Origin: Verrucomicrobiales bacterium
Lineage (GTDB): Bacteria; Verrucomicrobiota; Verrucomicrobiia; Verrucomicrobiales; Akkermansiaceae
Direction of reading: 5' to 3'
Length of the DNA: 6,159 nucleotides
Assembly (NCBI GenBank): GCA_003483645.1
Contig: DMYM01000450.1
Span: forward strand, 2,505 to 8,663
Part shown: positions 1 through 5,840 of the stretch, in pieces
Layout: the number at the start of each line of letters is the position of its first letter
Position numbering within the stretch: the first letter of the stretch is position 1
Program-made: the position numbers and the translations under genes
Notes under the pieces: generated by a model
The model's input: only the letters and a program-made list of their open reading frames with translations
What the model was told of the DNA's origin: nothing
Databases searched by the model: none

Positions 1-408
1 CGTGCAGCGCTCACCGCCGCCGATGTGGCGAAGCATGCTGCCTTCTTCAGCTTTGGAACGAACGACCTGACCCAGACCTGTCTCGGTCTCAGCCGGGATG
101 ATTCCAGCTCCTTCCTGCCGGATTACCAGGATGCCGAGGTGGTGAGCACCAATCCTTTTGCGAGTCTGGACCAGACCGGGGTTGGGCAACTCGTTGAAAT
201 GGGGGTCAAGGGTGGCCGTCAGACCAAGGATAAGCTCAAGATCGGCATCTGTGGGGAGCACGGAGGGGACCCTGCCTCGGTGAAATTCTTCCACCGAACC
301 GGGCTTAACTATGTGAGTTGCAGCCCGTTCCGCATCCCGATTGCCAAGCTGGCAGCGGCCCAGGCCGTGCTTGAGGAGCGGGGGCTGGCCCGTGGTGAGA
401 TCTCCTAG
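1..408 (+). CDS. ppdK: Pyruvate phosphate dikinase, C-terminal part (5' truncated by window edge)
   Basis: The frame is open from base 1 to a TAG at 406-408, giving the last 135 residues of a much longer enzyme (family members are roughly 870-900 residues). Pyruvate phosphate dikinase interconverts ATP + phosphate + pyruvate and AMP + diphosphate + phosphoenolpyruvate in the cytoplasm. This piece is the end of the PEP/pyruvate-binding barrel domain. Visible signatures are FFSFGTNDLTQ (residues 15-25 of the fragment), the RDD that follows, a DQTGVG segment, and GICGEHGGDP with Cys84, which matches the catalytic cysteine region of the family. The SCSPFRIPIAKLAAAQA tail is also typical of the dikinase. 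PEP synthase and PTS enzyme I share the fold, but the CGEHGGDP and SCSPFR context favours the dikinase. No real start lies in the window; the GTG at 25 is internal. The gene is separated from the pilus operon by a terminator and 666 bases, so it is probably functionally unrelated. Confidence 0.96.
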   Translation, partial: RAALTAADVAKHAAFFSFGTNDLTQTCLGLSRDDSSSFLPDYQDAEVVSTNPFASLDQTGVGQLVEMGVKGGRQTKDKLKIGICGEHGGDPASVKFFHRTGLNYVSCSPFRIPIAKLAAAQAVLEERGLARGEIS

Positions 409-436
409 GCCCTAGTTGGTCGAAAACACTCTATTT

Positions 437-471
437 CCGGCTCTCGCCATCGGTGGGAGTCGGTTTTTTTT
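437..471 (+). terminator. Rho-independent terminator after the dikinase gene
   Basis: A 9-bp stem pairs 437-445 (CCGGCTCTC) with 455-463 (GGGAGTCGG), including two G-U pairs, around a 9-base loop. Eight T residues follow at 464-471. It begins 28 bases after the dikinase stop, in the right orientation to end that transcript. Confidence 0.88.
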
Positions 472-537
472 GTCCGTGTGCCCGAGCTGGGCAGGGATGA
501 GCCTGAAATTCGCAGAAAATTAAAGAGTGTCCGCGAG

Positions 538-554
538 GCAGCCCATAGGGCTGC
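538..554. repeat. Perfect GC-rich inverted repeat (7-bp stem, 3-base loop)
   Basis: GCAGCCC (538-544) and GGGCTGC (548-554) are exact reverse complements around ATA. The following sequence is AAAATC, so it is not a plus-strand terminator. AAGAGT at 523-528 and ACTCTT at 568-573 are also complementary and flank the hairpin, so a two-tier structure is possible in RNA. It could be an operator or part of a 5' leader RNA; nothing here decides which. Confidence 0.5.
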
Positions 555-662
555 AAAATCACGCAATACTCTTATAGTGAATTATTTGCGTCTCTTTCTG
601 GGAGCGATAAAGGCCAAAATTTGGAGTAATTGAAAGTAATTAACACGGGAAAAATAAAAAAG

Positions 663-686
663 ATTGAACATTTAGTTAAGTTCAAT
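663..686. repeat. Inverted repeat ATTGAAC-N10-GTTCAAT in AT-rich DNA
   Basis: ATTGAAC (663-669) and GTTCAAT (680-686) are perfect 7-base arms with a 10-base spacer, so the centres are about 17 bases (1.6 helical turns) apart. This could be a dimeric regulator site. Read on the minus strand, the hairpin is followed by a T-rich run (complement of 651-662), so it could instead be a weak terminator for minus-strand transcription. It lies just upstream of the sequence ACTGGGGACGG (692-702). Confidence 0.45.
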
Positions 687-742
687 TAGAAACTGGGGAC
701 GGATGAGTATTTGTGACTCCAAATTATCTGGAACTGCAGGGA

Positions 743-922
743 TCAGCCTCCTTTGGGATGCGGGTGAGCCACAGTTTGGTGATTTGGGTTGTCCCAGATC
801 AGTTCAACCGGGTTCGTACTACTACCACCAAATCCACTCAGGATCTCCACATATTTAACCGACTGGAGATGGTTGGCGCCCACCCCATCACACGGGGGCC
901 ATCTACCAGCAGGAGAGGCGCC
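743..922 (-). other. Short open frame, possible gene remnant (doubtful)
   Basis: The minus strand is open for 59 codons from just after a stop (complement at 923-925) to a TGA (complement at 743-745), with no convincing start. The translation includes YVEILSGFGG and NPVELIWDNPNHQTVAHPHPKGG in two adjoining stretches; NPVELIWD faintly recalls the NPVE-W end of IS630-type DDE transposases. The plus strand over the same bases is open too (a GTG at 713 to a TAG at 938-940, 75 codons), and neither strand shows clear codon bias. It could be a decayed mobile-element fragment, a strand-neutral accident or a structured RNA. I would not call a functional gene here. Confidence 0.13.
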
Positions 923-1074
923 CTACGGCAAGTAATTTAGCGATACTCAACAGAACTGACAACTAGCTGATGCAGTCCCTCTGGTCTCACCCTTACCCAG
1001 ACGGCGGAGCGCAGATCCCGATGAATCACTCGGGAGTTCGTTTCCGCTCGTTGCAGGTCGCTCTTTAACTCCCC

Positions 1075-2337
1075 ATGAGTGCGATCCAACAACCGCCGGT
1101 CCTGCCGGAGACTCCGCAATTGCGGGTCTTCCAGCCAGGCATGTCCGGTGAGGAACTTCTCGCGGTCTCGCTGGAGGCCTGCGAGGGACGTGGTGTTTCC
1201 GATATTCAGTTCCGCGCCAAGCGCCCTATCTACGTTGAGACCAACCATGGGATGGAATGCCTTGATTCCCTGGGATTCCTCTCCGATCGCGACCTCCTGG
1301 AGATTTACAAGGAACTGGTTCGTCGGCAGGAAGAATCCGGTCATGGGTTTGGTGGAAATGATCACGCCAGTCTCCCGGATGATAAGATTGCACGCGCGCT
1401 CCAGCGCTTCCAGGAAACCCGGGTAGACGATTTTGCGGCCGATGGGGTGCAGTATGCCAATGGTAGCAAGGTTTCGGGACGCCTGCGGATTCAGGCACAC
1501 CTTTCTGCTTCGGGACTGGGTATAACCTGCCGGATACTGAGTGATAAGATACCGCCCCTCGACGTGCTGGGGATCGATCCTGATACCGCGGCTTCGTTGC
1601 GGCAGGCTGTCTGTCGGCGGGCCGGCCTTTGTCTGGTCACCGGGCCGACCGGTTCCGGTAAGTCGACCACGTTGGCCTCTCTCATGGACTGGCTCCGCCA
1701 GTCGTCGCCCAAGCACATTGTCACGATCGAGGATCCGATCGAATACCGCTATCAGGCGGACATGGAGCATCCCAACTATCCCGGTCATCGGGCCATGTCA
1801 CCGACTATCATCACTCAACAGGAAGTGGGCCGTGACGTGGTCAGCTACCGCCAGGGCCTCAAGGATGTTTTGCGGAAGGCCCCCCACATCATTCTTCTTG
1901 GGGAAATCCGGGACCGCGATGCCATGGATACCTGTCTGGAAGCTGCCCAGACCGGTCACCTGGTTCTCTCCACTCTTCACACCACCGGGGCAGTGAAGAC
2001 CATGGGCCGAATCCTGGAGATGTACCCCCATGAGAAGTTTCATTCCGTTCTCAGCCGCCTGAGCGAGATGCTGATCTTCATTCACTCCCAGGGTCTTCTG
2101 AAGGGACTGAACGGGAAGAGGGTTCTGACCTACGAATTTCTGCAAAACAACGATGATGCGGTGGCCAGTGCGATTGCGAATTACACCTCCGGAGCGAATT
2201 CGCTGGAAGATGTGATTCGCCGCGCCGGCAACATCTCGTGGGATGACAGTCTGCGCGACCTGCTCGGGCGCGGTGTCATCGATGAACAGACTCATGAGAG
2301 CGCTCGAATGAACCGGAATGATGAAGATGAAATCTGA
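1075..2337 (+). CDS. PilT/GspE-superfamily secretion ATPase (PilT-like)
   Basis: This 420-residue protein is a cytoplasmic hexameric ATPase that powers pilin insertion or removal in type IV pilus and related systems. The motifs are in order: Walker A GPTGSGKST (190-198), Asp box TIEDPIEY (217-224, Glu219/Glu223), Walker B IILLGEIRD (272-280, Glu277) and His box TGHLVLSTLHT (293-303, His302). The N-terminal region (about 30-160) resembles the PilT PAS-like domain, with GVSDIQFRAKRP in place of the usual SDLH segment. The tetracysteine zinc motif of PilB/GspE extension ATPases is absent, which favours a PilT-like or DotB-like assignment. Oddities are a roughly 13-residue longer stretch between Asp box and Walker B (about 228-245) and no recognisable AIRNLIRE retraction motif near the C terminus (residues 360-385). 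A TAA at 1066-1068 blocks upstream extension in this frame, so ATG 1075 is the first start. It has no clear Shine-Dalgarno. It is the first gene of the operon, 68 bases before the pilin. Confidence 0.93.
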   Translation: MSAIQQPPVLPETPQLRVFQPGMSGEELLAVSLEACEGRGVSDIQFRAKRPIYVETNHGMECLDSLGFLSDRDLLEIYKELVRRQEESGHGFGGNDHASLPDDKIARALQRFQETRVDDFAADGVQYANGSKVSGRLRIQAHLSASGLGITCRILSDKIPPLDVLGIDPDTAASLRQAVCRRAGLCLVTGPTGSGKSTTLASLMDWLRQSSPKHIVTIEDPIEYRYQADMEHPNYPGHRAMSPTIITQQEVGRDVVSYRQGLKDVLRKAPHIILLGEIRDRDAMDTCLEAAQTGHLVLSTLHTTGAVKTMGRILEMYPHEKFHSVLSRLSEMLIFIHSQGLLKGLNGKRVLTYEFLQNNDDAVASAIANYTSGANSLEDVIRRAGNISWDDSLRDLLGRGVIDEQTHESARMNRNDEDEI

Positions 2338-2363
2338 CCGGTGATTTTGGGAACCTCAATAGT

Positions 2364-2380
2364 ATGCGCCTTGTGCGCAT
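2364..2380 (+). repeat. Stem-loop in the pilin leader, hiding an upstream ATG
   Basis: ATGCGC (2364-2369) pairs perfectly with GCGCAT (2375-2380) around the loop CTTGT. The first in-frame ATG of the pilin frame (2364) lies within the 5' arm and would be base-paired in mRNA. This supports the ATG at 2406 as the real start and gives the pilin cistron a short structured leader after the ATPase stop. Confidence 0.5.
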
Positions 2381-2405
2381 CATCAACCGAAACAGACAAG
2401 AAACA

Positions 2406-2810
2406 ATGACACTGACATACACCCAAAAAATCAGGAAGTCCGGGATGACCCTCATTGAGTTGACGGTCGTGATCCTTGTTCTTCTTTCACTGATCAGTAT
2501 CCTTTTCGTCGGCGCCCGCGCCTGGAAGAGGGGTTCTGACCGTGCTGGATGCATTATGAACATCCGTAACGTCCAACAAGGAATGCGGTCCTTCCAGAAT
2601 ATGAACGGCCACAGTGCTGGTGACACCGTTGCCGGTGCCAAGAACGAGATCATCGGTCCCGGCAAGTTCGTGGAAAGCCCGCCCCGGTGCCCTGGCACCG
2701 GTGACTACAGGTTTATGGACGACGAGCTCCCGGGAGCGGGCTCTCTCTACATGAACTGCTCGTTGTCCGGCGTGGAGAAGCACGTCCCCTCCGATCACGG
2801 CGACTGGTAA
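2406..2810 (+). CDS. Type IV pilin / pseudopilin-like protein with prepilin cleavage site
   Basis: From ATG 2406 the product has 134 residues. A 13-residue basic leader (MTLTYTQKIRKSG) ends in the Gly preceding MTLIELTVVI, so prepilin peptidase should cut after Gly13. The mature protein (about 121 residues) has the expected Glu at +5 (Glu18) and a hydrophobic helix at 14-36. The globular part has cysteines 49, 95 and 118. A pattern GC-x-NIRNVQQGMRSFQ followed by RCPGTGDYRF and NCSLSGVEKHVP resembles small verrucomicrobial pilin-like proteins with CP-G-Y and CS--G-H tails, as I remember them. It is the only pilin in view, so it may be the major subunit or a pseudopilin. Its place, after the ATPase and before the PilM-like gene, matches the Amuc_1102 position in Akkermansia. 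An upstream in-frame ATG at 2364 would give a 27-residue leader but lies in a hairpin. The ribosome site is weak (AAGAAA at about 2398-2403). No prepilin peptidase gene is in the window. Confidence 0.85.
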   Translation: MTLTYTQKIRKSGMTLIELTVVILVLLSLISILFVGARAWKRGSDRAGCIMNIRNVQQGMRSFQNMNGHSAGDTVAGAKNEIIGPGKFVESPPRCPGTGDYRFMDDELPGAGSLYMNCSLSGVEKHVPSDHGDW

Positions 2811-2826
2811 GAAGTCAATCTCCGGA

Positions 2827-2856
2827 GACTGGCGCTGGAGAAAGTCGGCGCCGGTC
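2827..2856 (+). repeat. Strong intercistronic stem-loop after the pilin gene
   Basis: GACTGGCGC (2827-2835) pairs with GCGCCGGTC (2848-2856) in a 9-bp stem with one G-U pair and a 12-base loop. No T-run follows, so it is not a classic intrinsic terminator. It starts 16 bases after the pilin stop, where a 3' stabiliser or partial attenuator would raise pilin mRNA relative to the downstream genes. It ends 8 bases before a GTG (2865) that could otherwise serve as the next start. Confidence 0.55.
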
Positions 2857-2942
2857 CCGGTGATGTGCCCCGGACTCTCAGGCCGAGTCATTCGAGGTCC
2901 GATCCCTCTGACTCGCCAGGATTGCTGGAAACCTTCCCCGCT

Positions 2943-4691
2943 ATGGATGCCCTGATCCACCCAGCCCAACTCTCTGCCTGGCAACGGTTCCTTCAGGCCC
3001 GTCGTCTCCACCGCGAGACCACCCGCTCGAAGAACTCCGATTGGTACAGCAGTGCCCTCGAACTGGAGTGTCAACTCCACTTGTTCCTCGAAGGCGAGGA
3101 TATTTCGGAGGCCCACATTTGTTCTGGAAAAGAGGACAGAAAGAACTGGGTCCGGGTGAGTGCGCCTTCCCTGCAGGCAAGTGAGGAGGAGCTGGGGGAG
3201 TATATCTCGGAGATTCGCGGAGAGTTCAACGGAAAGCCGCGTTCCCTTGCCGTGATCCTCCATCTGGCGGACGAATTCGCCATCTCGGAGCTCGCTCGGG
3301 CCAACGAGCGTCCCGAGGACCTGAGAGCTCTGAGCGATCAGCTCACCAATGCGCCCCAGGAAGTCCTGGAGGATCATAGTATCTCAACGGAGGAGCTGTC
3401 TTTCCGGCTCTTTCCTTATCCTGGTGCCAGACCTGGCCAACTATTCGGCTCGGCCATTACGATTTCCCGCAAGTGTCAGAACTACCTTCGCCAGATCCGG
3501 ACGATTGGTGAAACCCTCAACTTTCCCATCCGCACCTGCGCCCTGAGCGCTCCCCTGGTGGCCTTGGCCTCCCTGCCGCAATTGGCCTCCCAGTTGCCTT
3601 CCCAGCCGTTCAGCATCCTGTTTTCTTATTCGGCCTTCTCCGTAATCGCCTTTTTTACTGCAGAGGGGGATCTCGTCATGCTCCGGTCCGTTCGGCATCA
3701 TGCGGGGGGTGCTCCTCCACACGTGGAGCGGATCATGCAGACCATGGCCGCTGCACTCGAGCTGCCCGAACCACTGGTCTACATCCTCCCCCTGTCCCAC
3801 GAGGAGACGGATTCTGATCTCCCCGAACTGTCTGGAGCCGTGACTCTCAACTGGCGTGGGAGCGCCTGGTTTGATCCTGAAGTGCCGCTTGAGTTTCAAG
3901 GCCCCTCCAGCCTCCTGACCGCTGACCAGGCGGAAGGGCTGGCTGCTTCCGAGACCTTCCGGGGGATGGCTGAGCAGAAGTGGGCGACCCAGGATTTCCT
4001 CCCAGCCACCATGGAAGAGACGGAACTCTGTCCCTCTCAAACCGAGATGAAGATCCTCCGCTACGGATCAGTGGCCCTGCGGGTTGGTGCCGTGGCGCTG
4101 GTCCTTTTCCTGTCCTGGACCGGGATTCGGACCGTGAGAATCATCAATGACGAAGCCTGGAATCAGACCGGCGAGGTCTCCCGCGAAGGCAACAAGATTC
4201 TCGCTTCGGAAATCCGCCGTTATGAGCAATGGAGCTCCCTGCTCGCCGACCGTTCCAAGGCATGGGTATCCATGGAGCTCGTAAACCAGCTCTTTCCGGA
4301 TCCGGAGAGCGTGATCCTCTCTGAAGCCACTCACCGGGTGAGGCCGGAAGTAGTTAACGAAAAGGGCAAGAAGGCGGGCGTGATCAAGGAGTGGACCATC
4401 AACGGGCTCTCCAACACGGAGGCCCTGAATCACCTCACCGTGATCAGCACTACCGAGGGAATGGGGAAAGTCTTTGAGATTGTCCGGAAGCATACTGGCA
4501 ACGATTCCCTCCGGATGGACCTGTCCTCCCGCACCCTTCTGGTGAATCTCCTGACTTCGGAGAACAAACGCTTCAAGCCGGATGGCGGAACGAAACCCGA
4601 AGAACGATTTGCCCACAATTTCAGACTGACCATCACTCAGCGTATTACTGCGGAGGACCCCATTGCCATTCCCATTGTTTCCATCCCATGA
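2943..4691 (+). CDS. PilM-PilN / GspL-like inner-membrane assembly protein
   Basis: From ATG 2943 the product has 582 residues: a long cytoplasmic domain (about 1-370), one membrane segment (about 377-395, VALRVGAVALVLFLSW) and a periplasmic domain of about 185 residues. Residues 170-275 (ISRKCQNYLRQIRTIGETL, then FSILFSYSAFSVIAFF and EGDLVMLRSV) resemble the part of PilM/GspL actin-like domains where a conserved helix precedes paired beta strands. The usual N-terminal nucleotide-binding signature (LDIGSS-like) is not visible, so nucleotide binding is doubtful. After the membrane helix, LVNQLFPDPESVILSEATHR and a later WTINGLSNTEALNHL match the PilN pattern. The whole therefore looks like PilM fused to PilN, as in GspL, and occupies the Amuc_1101 position. 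A GTG at 2865 would add 26 residues, but it sits just behind a strong hairpin; neither start has a Shine-Dalgarno. It overlaps the next gene by ATGA. Confidence 0.72.
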   Translation: MDALIHPAQLSAWQRFLQARRLHRETTRSKNSDWYSSALELECQLHLFLEGEDISEAHICSGKEDRKNWVRVSAPSLQASEEELGEYISEIRGEFNGKPRSLAVILHLADEFAISELARANERPEDLRALSDQLTNAPQEVLEDHSISTEELSFRLFPYPGARPGQLFGSAITISRKCQNYLRQIRTIGETLNFPIRTCALSAPLVALASLPQLASQLPSQPFSILFSYSAFSVIAFFTAEGDLVMLRSVRHHAGGAPPHVERIMQTMAAALELPEPLVYILPLSHEETDSDLPELSGAVTLNWRGSAWFDPEVPLEFQGPSSLLTADQAEGLAASETFRGMAEQKWATQDFLPATMEETELCPSQTEMKILRYGSVALRVGAVALVLFLSWTGIRTVRIINDEAWNQTGEVSREGNKILASEIRRYEQWSSLLADRSKAWVSMELVNQLFPDPESVILSEATHRVRPEVVNEKGKKAGVIKEWTINGLSNTEALNHLTVISTTEGMGKVFEIVRKHTGNDSLRMDLSSRTLLVNLLTSENKRFKPDGGTKPEERFAHNFRLTITQRITAEDPIAIPIVSIP

Positions 4692-5227
4692 ACACCCATT
4701 ACAAAGAGTCCGTCATCGTCTTCGGCCTGGTAGCCCCGGTGCTGCTTGTCGTGATTGGCCTGGGCTTGGGAGTTCACTTCCAGGGAAAGCTGGAGAACAC
4801 ATACGAAGCCCGGCGCAATCACCACCGGACCTTCAAGACCCTGGAAAGGGAACGGGGAGTGCTGGAGCAGAACGTTCAGTCGCAGGCTCCGCACATGCAT
4901 CGCTGGATGGCTCTTTTCGAGCAGCCTGCCGCGACCACCATCAATACCTTCTTCCGCGAGTTTCAGAAAGAGTTCGATGCCACTCATTTCCAGCAGACGG
5001 CCTTCCGTCCGACCTCCACGGCAGGGGGCATTGGTAGCGCAAGCAAACAGCCGTCCATTCAGCTGGACTTCTCCTTCCGCGGAACCTTCCGGGCTCTCCA
5101 GACCGCTTTCCTCGAACTGGAAACGAGAATGCCGCAACTACAACTCGATAGCATCAAACTCTCCAGGGCCGCCAACCGGAATGTCCTCAACGCGAACGTC
5201 GTTTACACCACATGGCAGAAGCAATGA
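4688..5227 (+). CDS. PilO-like single-pass membrane protein (Amuc_1100 position)
   Basis: The 179-residue product has a short N terminus, a membrane helix at about 8-29 (VIVFGLVAPVLLVVIGLGLG), a charged helical stretch likely to be coiled coil (33-66), and a periplasmic domain. The C-terminal part (SIQLDFSFRGTFRALQTAFLELETRMP at 123-149, cut by no gap, followed by LQLDSIKLSR) fits the strand-helix-strand pattern of PilO/GspM ferredoxin-like domains, in which a beta strand is followed by a helix ending in a 'P-L-L' turn. Such proteins pair with PilN or GspL to align the machine in the periplasm. By position it corresponds to Amuc_1100, the TLR2-active Akkermansia protein, but it is much shorter than that one (317 residues as I recall). 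Homology to Amuc_1100 itself is inference from order and topology. ATG 4688 overlaps the upstream TGA (4689-4691), and no Shine-Dalgarno is visible, so translation is probably coupled to the upstream gene. Confidence 0.68.
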   Translation: MNTHYKESVIVFGLVAPVLLVVIGLGLGVHFQGKLENTYEARRNHHRTFKTLERERGVLEQNVQSQAPHMHRWMALFEQPAATTINTFFREFQKEFDATHFQQTAFRPTSTAGGIGSASKQPSIQLDFSFRGTFRALQTAFLELETRMPQLQLDSIKLSRAANRNVLNANVVYTTWQKQ

Positions 5228-5811
5228 AAGCGATTCTCCTTGTTCTCCCTCTCGCCACCTCCCTGCTGGCTGCCGGGGAACCCGTTCCAGTTGTCTCCTC
5301 GGCTGTGCCCGGGAGCACCCCCGCGAGGTTTCTCGCTGAAGATCTGGATGACCGGATCGCAAGGATGAGAAAACGACTCTCCATCATCAGCCGTGAGCGC
5401 GGGCCATTTGGCCTTTATCAGAATCCGGCGAAGATTCCGGTGATCAACCCTGTCGCCAAGAAGGTTCGTAAGACACCCTTCATTGAATTCATCAACGGCA
5501 TCCAGATTTCCGTGATCAATTCGAGGGAGAAGGAGTTTCTTGTCGGCGCCCGCATGTTCCGGGTGGGCCAGGTTTTTCCCATCGTCCGTGGTGGTGAGCG
5601 CCTCTCCGTCCGGGTGGAGGCCGTCGGGCCCTCCCGGGTGACTTTCAGAAACCTGCAGACCGGAGAAGTCGCTCTTCGCCGTCTCGATGTCCTTCCCGAT
5701 GGCGTGACCGCCGCCGCAGGCCGGTTCCGGGTGGAGGGCGTTACCCCCAGGAGCCGAGGCGAAGCAGAGCCTCTCCGGCTTGAGCTCAACACCTCCCCTC
5801 CCGCCCCGTAA
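5224..5811 (+). CDS. Exported PilP/GspC-like periplasmic protein (Amuc_1099 position)
   Basis: From ATG 5224 the product has 195 residues. MKAILLVLPLATSLLA is a clear Sec signal peptide with likely cleavage near Ala16/Ala17. The mature protein has a charged helical segment (38-60, LAEDLDDRIARMRKRLSII), a linker with a PFGLYQNP motif (61-68) and a small beta-rich domain (about 84-155, FIEFINGIQISVI, FLVGARMFRVGQVFP, RLSVRVEAVG, RVTFRNLQTGEVALRRL). That beta pattern, with strands spelling 'item, made, visible through a groove, bonded', is like PilP/GspC homology-region domains that bind the secretin N-domain. The tail (160-195) is low complexity. An ATG at 5212 is in frame but puts MAEA before the signal peptide, so I prefer 5224, whose ATGA overlaps the upstream TGA. 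AGAAG at 5217-5221 is at most a weak, close ribosome site. A secretin-adaptor role fits its place just before the putative secretin. A lipobox Cys, common in PilP, is absent. Confidence 0.66.
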   Translation: MKAILLVLPLATSLLAAGEPVPVVSSAVPGSTPARFLAEDLDDRIARMRKRLSIISRERGPFGLYQNPAKIPVINPVAKKVRKTPFIEFINGIQISVINSREKEFLVGARMFRVGQVFPIVRGGERLSVRVEAVGPSRVTFRNLQTGEVALRRLDVLPDGVTAAAGRFRVEGVTPRSRGEAEPLRLELNTSPPAP

Positions 5812-5840
5812 GGAATCCACCCCCTAACAACAATACCCTT

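Larger units (their letters stand above)
409..1074. other. Long intergenic region between dikinase and pilus operon
   Basis: Beyond the terminator, this 666-base gap has no convincing gene. It must contain the pilus operon promoter unless transcription enters from further upstream. Positions about 555-700 are strongly AT-rich (32 of 100 bases are G/C in 601-700) against GC-rich neighbours, as expected of a promoter region. A TATAGT at 573-578 could be a -10 box, but no good -35 box sits at the right spacing. TTGAAA at 630-635 has only a poor -10 (AATAAA-like) downstream. Structured elements are a GC hairpin (538-554), an inverted repeat (663-686) and a GC-richer block (about 740-925) with short open frames on both strands. 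A tiny frame at 1021-1068 (ATG to TAA, 15 codons) ends 6 bases before the ATPase start and has no Shine-Dalgarno. No tRNA or recognisable riboswitch was found by eye. Confidence 0.6.

Noticed and set aside
786..830. Possible tRNA-like 3' end (GGGTTCG followed by ACCACCA)
   Set aside because: There is no matching T-stem, anticodon arm or acceptor stem. The GGTTG/CAACC pairing nearby does not form a cloverleaf.
1021..1068. 15-codon leader peptide frame (ATG to TAA) just before the ATPase start
   Set aside because: It has no Shine-Dalgarno, no repeated regulatory codons and no terminator/antiterminator pair after it.
937..1788. 283-codon open frame on the minus strand opposite the ATPase gene
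   Set aside because: It lies mostly antisense to a gene with intact ATPase motifs. No family pattern is visible, and GC-rich codons on the sense strand explain the lack of stops.
2815..2830. Palindrome TCTCCGGAGA as a regulator site
   Set aside because: It is a short 10-base palindrome overlapping the larger stem-loop, expected by chance in GC-rich DNA.
2808..2865. Pilin and PilM-like genes share a reading frame, with no further stop between the pilin TAA and GTG 2865, suggesting readthrough fusion
   Set aside because: The chance of no stop in 54 GC-rich bases is high. A single TAA codon and an intervening hairpin give no sign of recoding.
2487..3377. 296-codon open frame on the minus strand opposite the pilin and PilM-like genes
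   Set aside because: It spans two well-supported plus-strand genes and their gap. It has no recognisable domain and is best read as a GC-rich shadow.
5212..5223. Earlier in-frame ATG for the PilP-like protein
   Set aside because: It would put MAEA ahead of a textbook signal peptide. The ATG at 5224 forms an ATGA overlap with the upstream stop, as at 4688.
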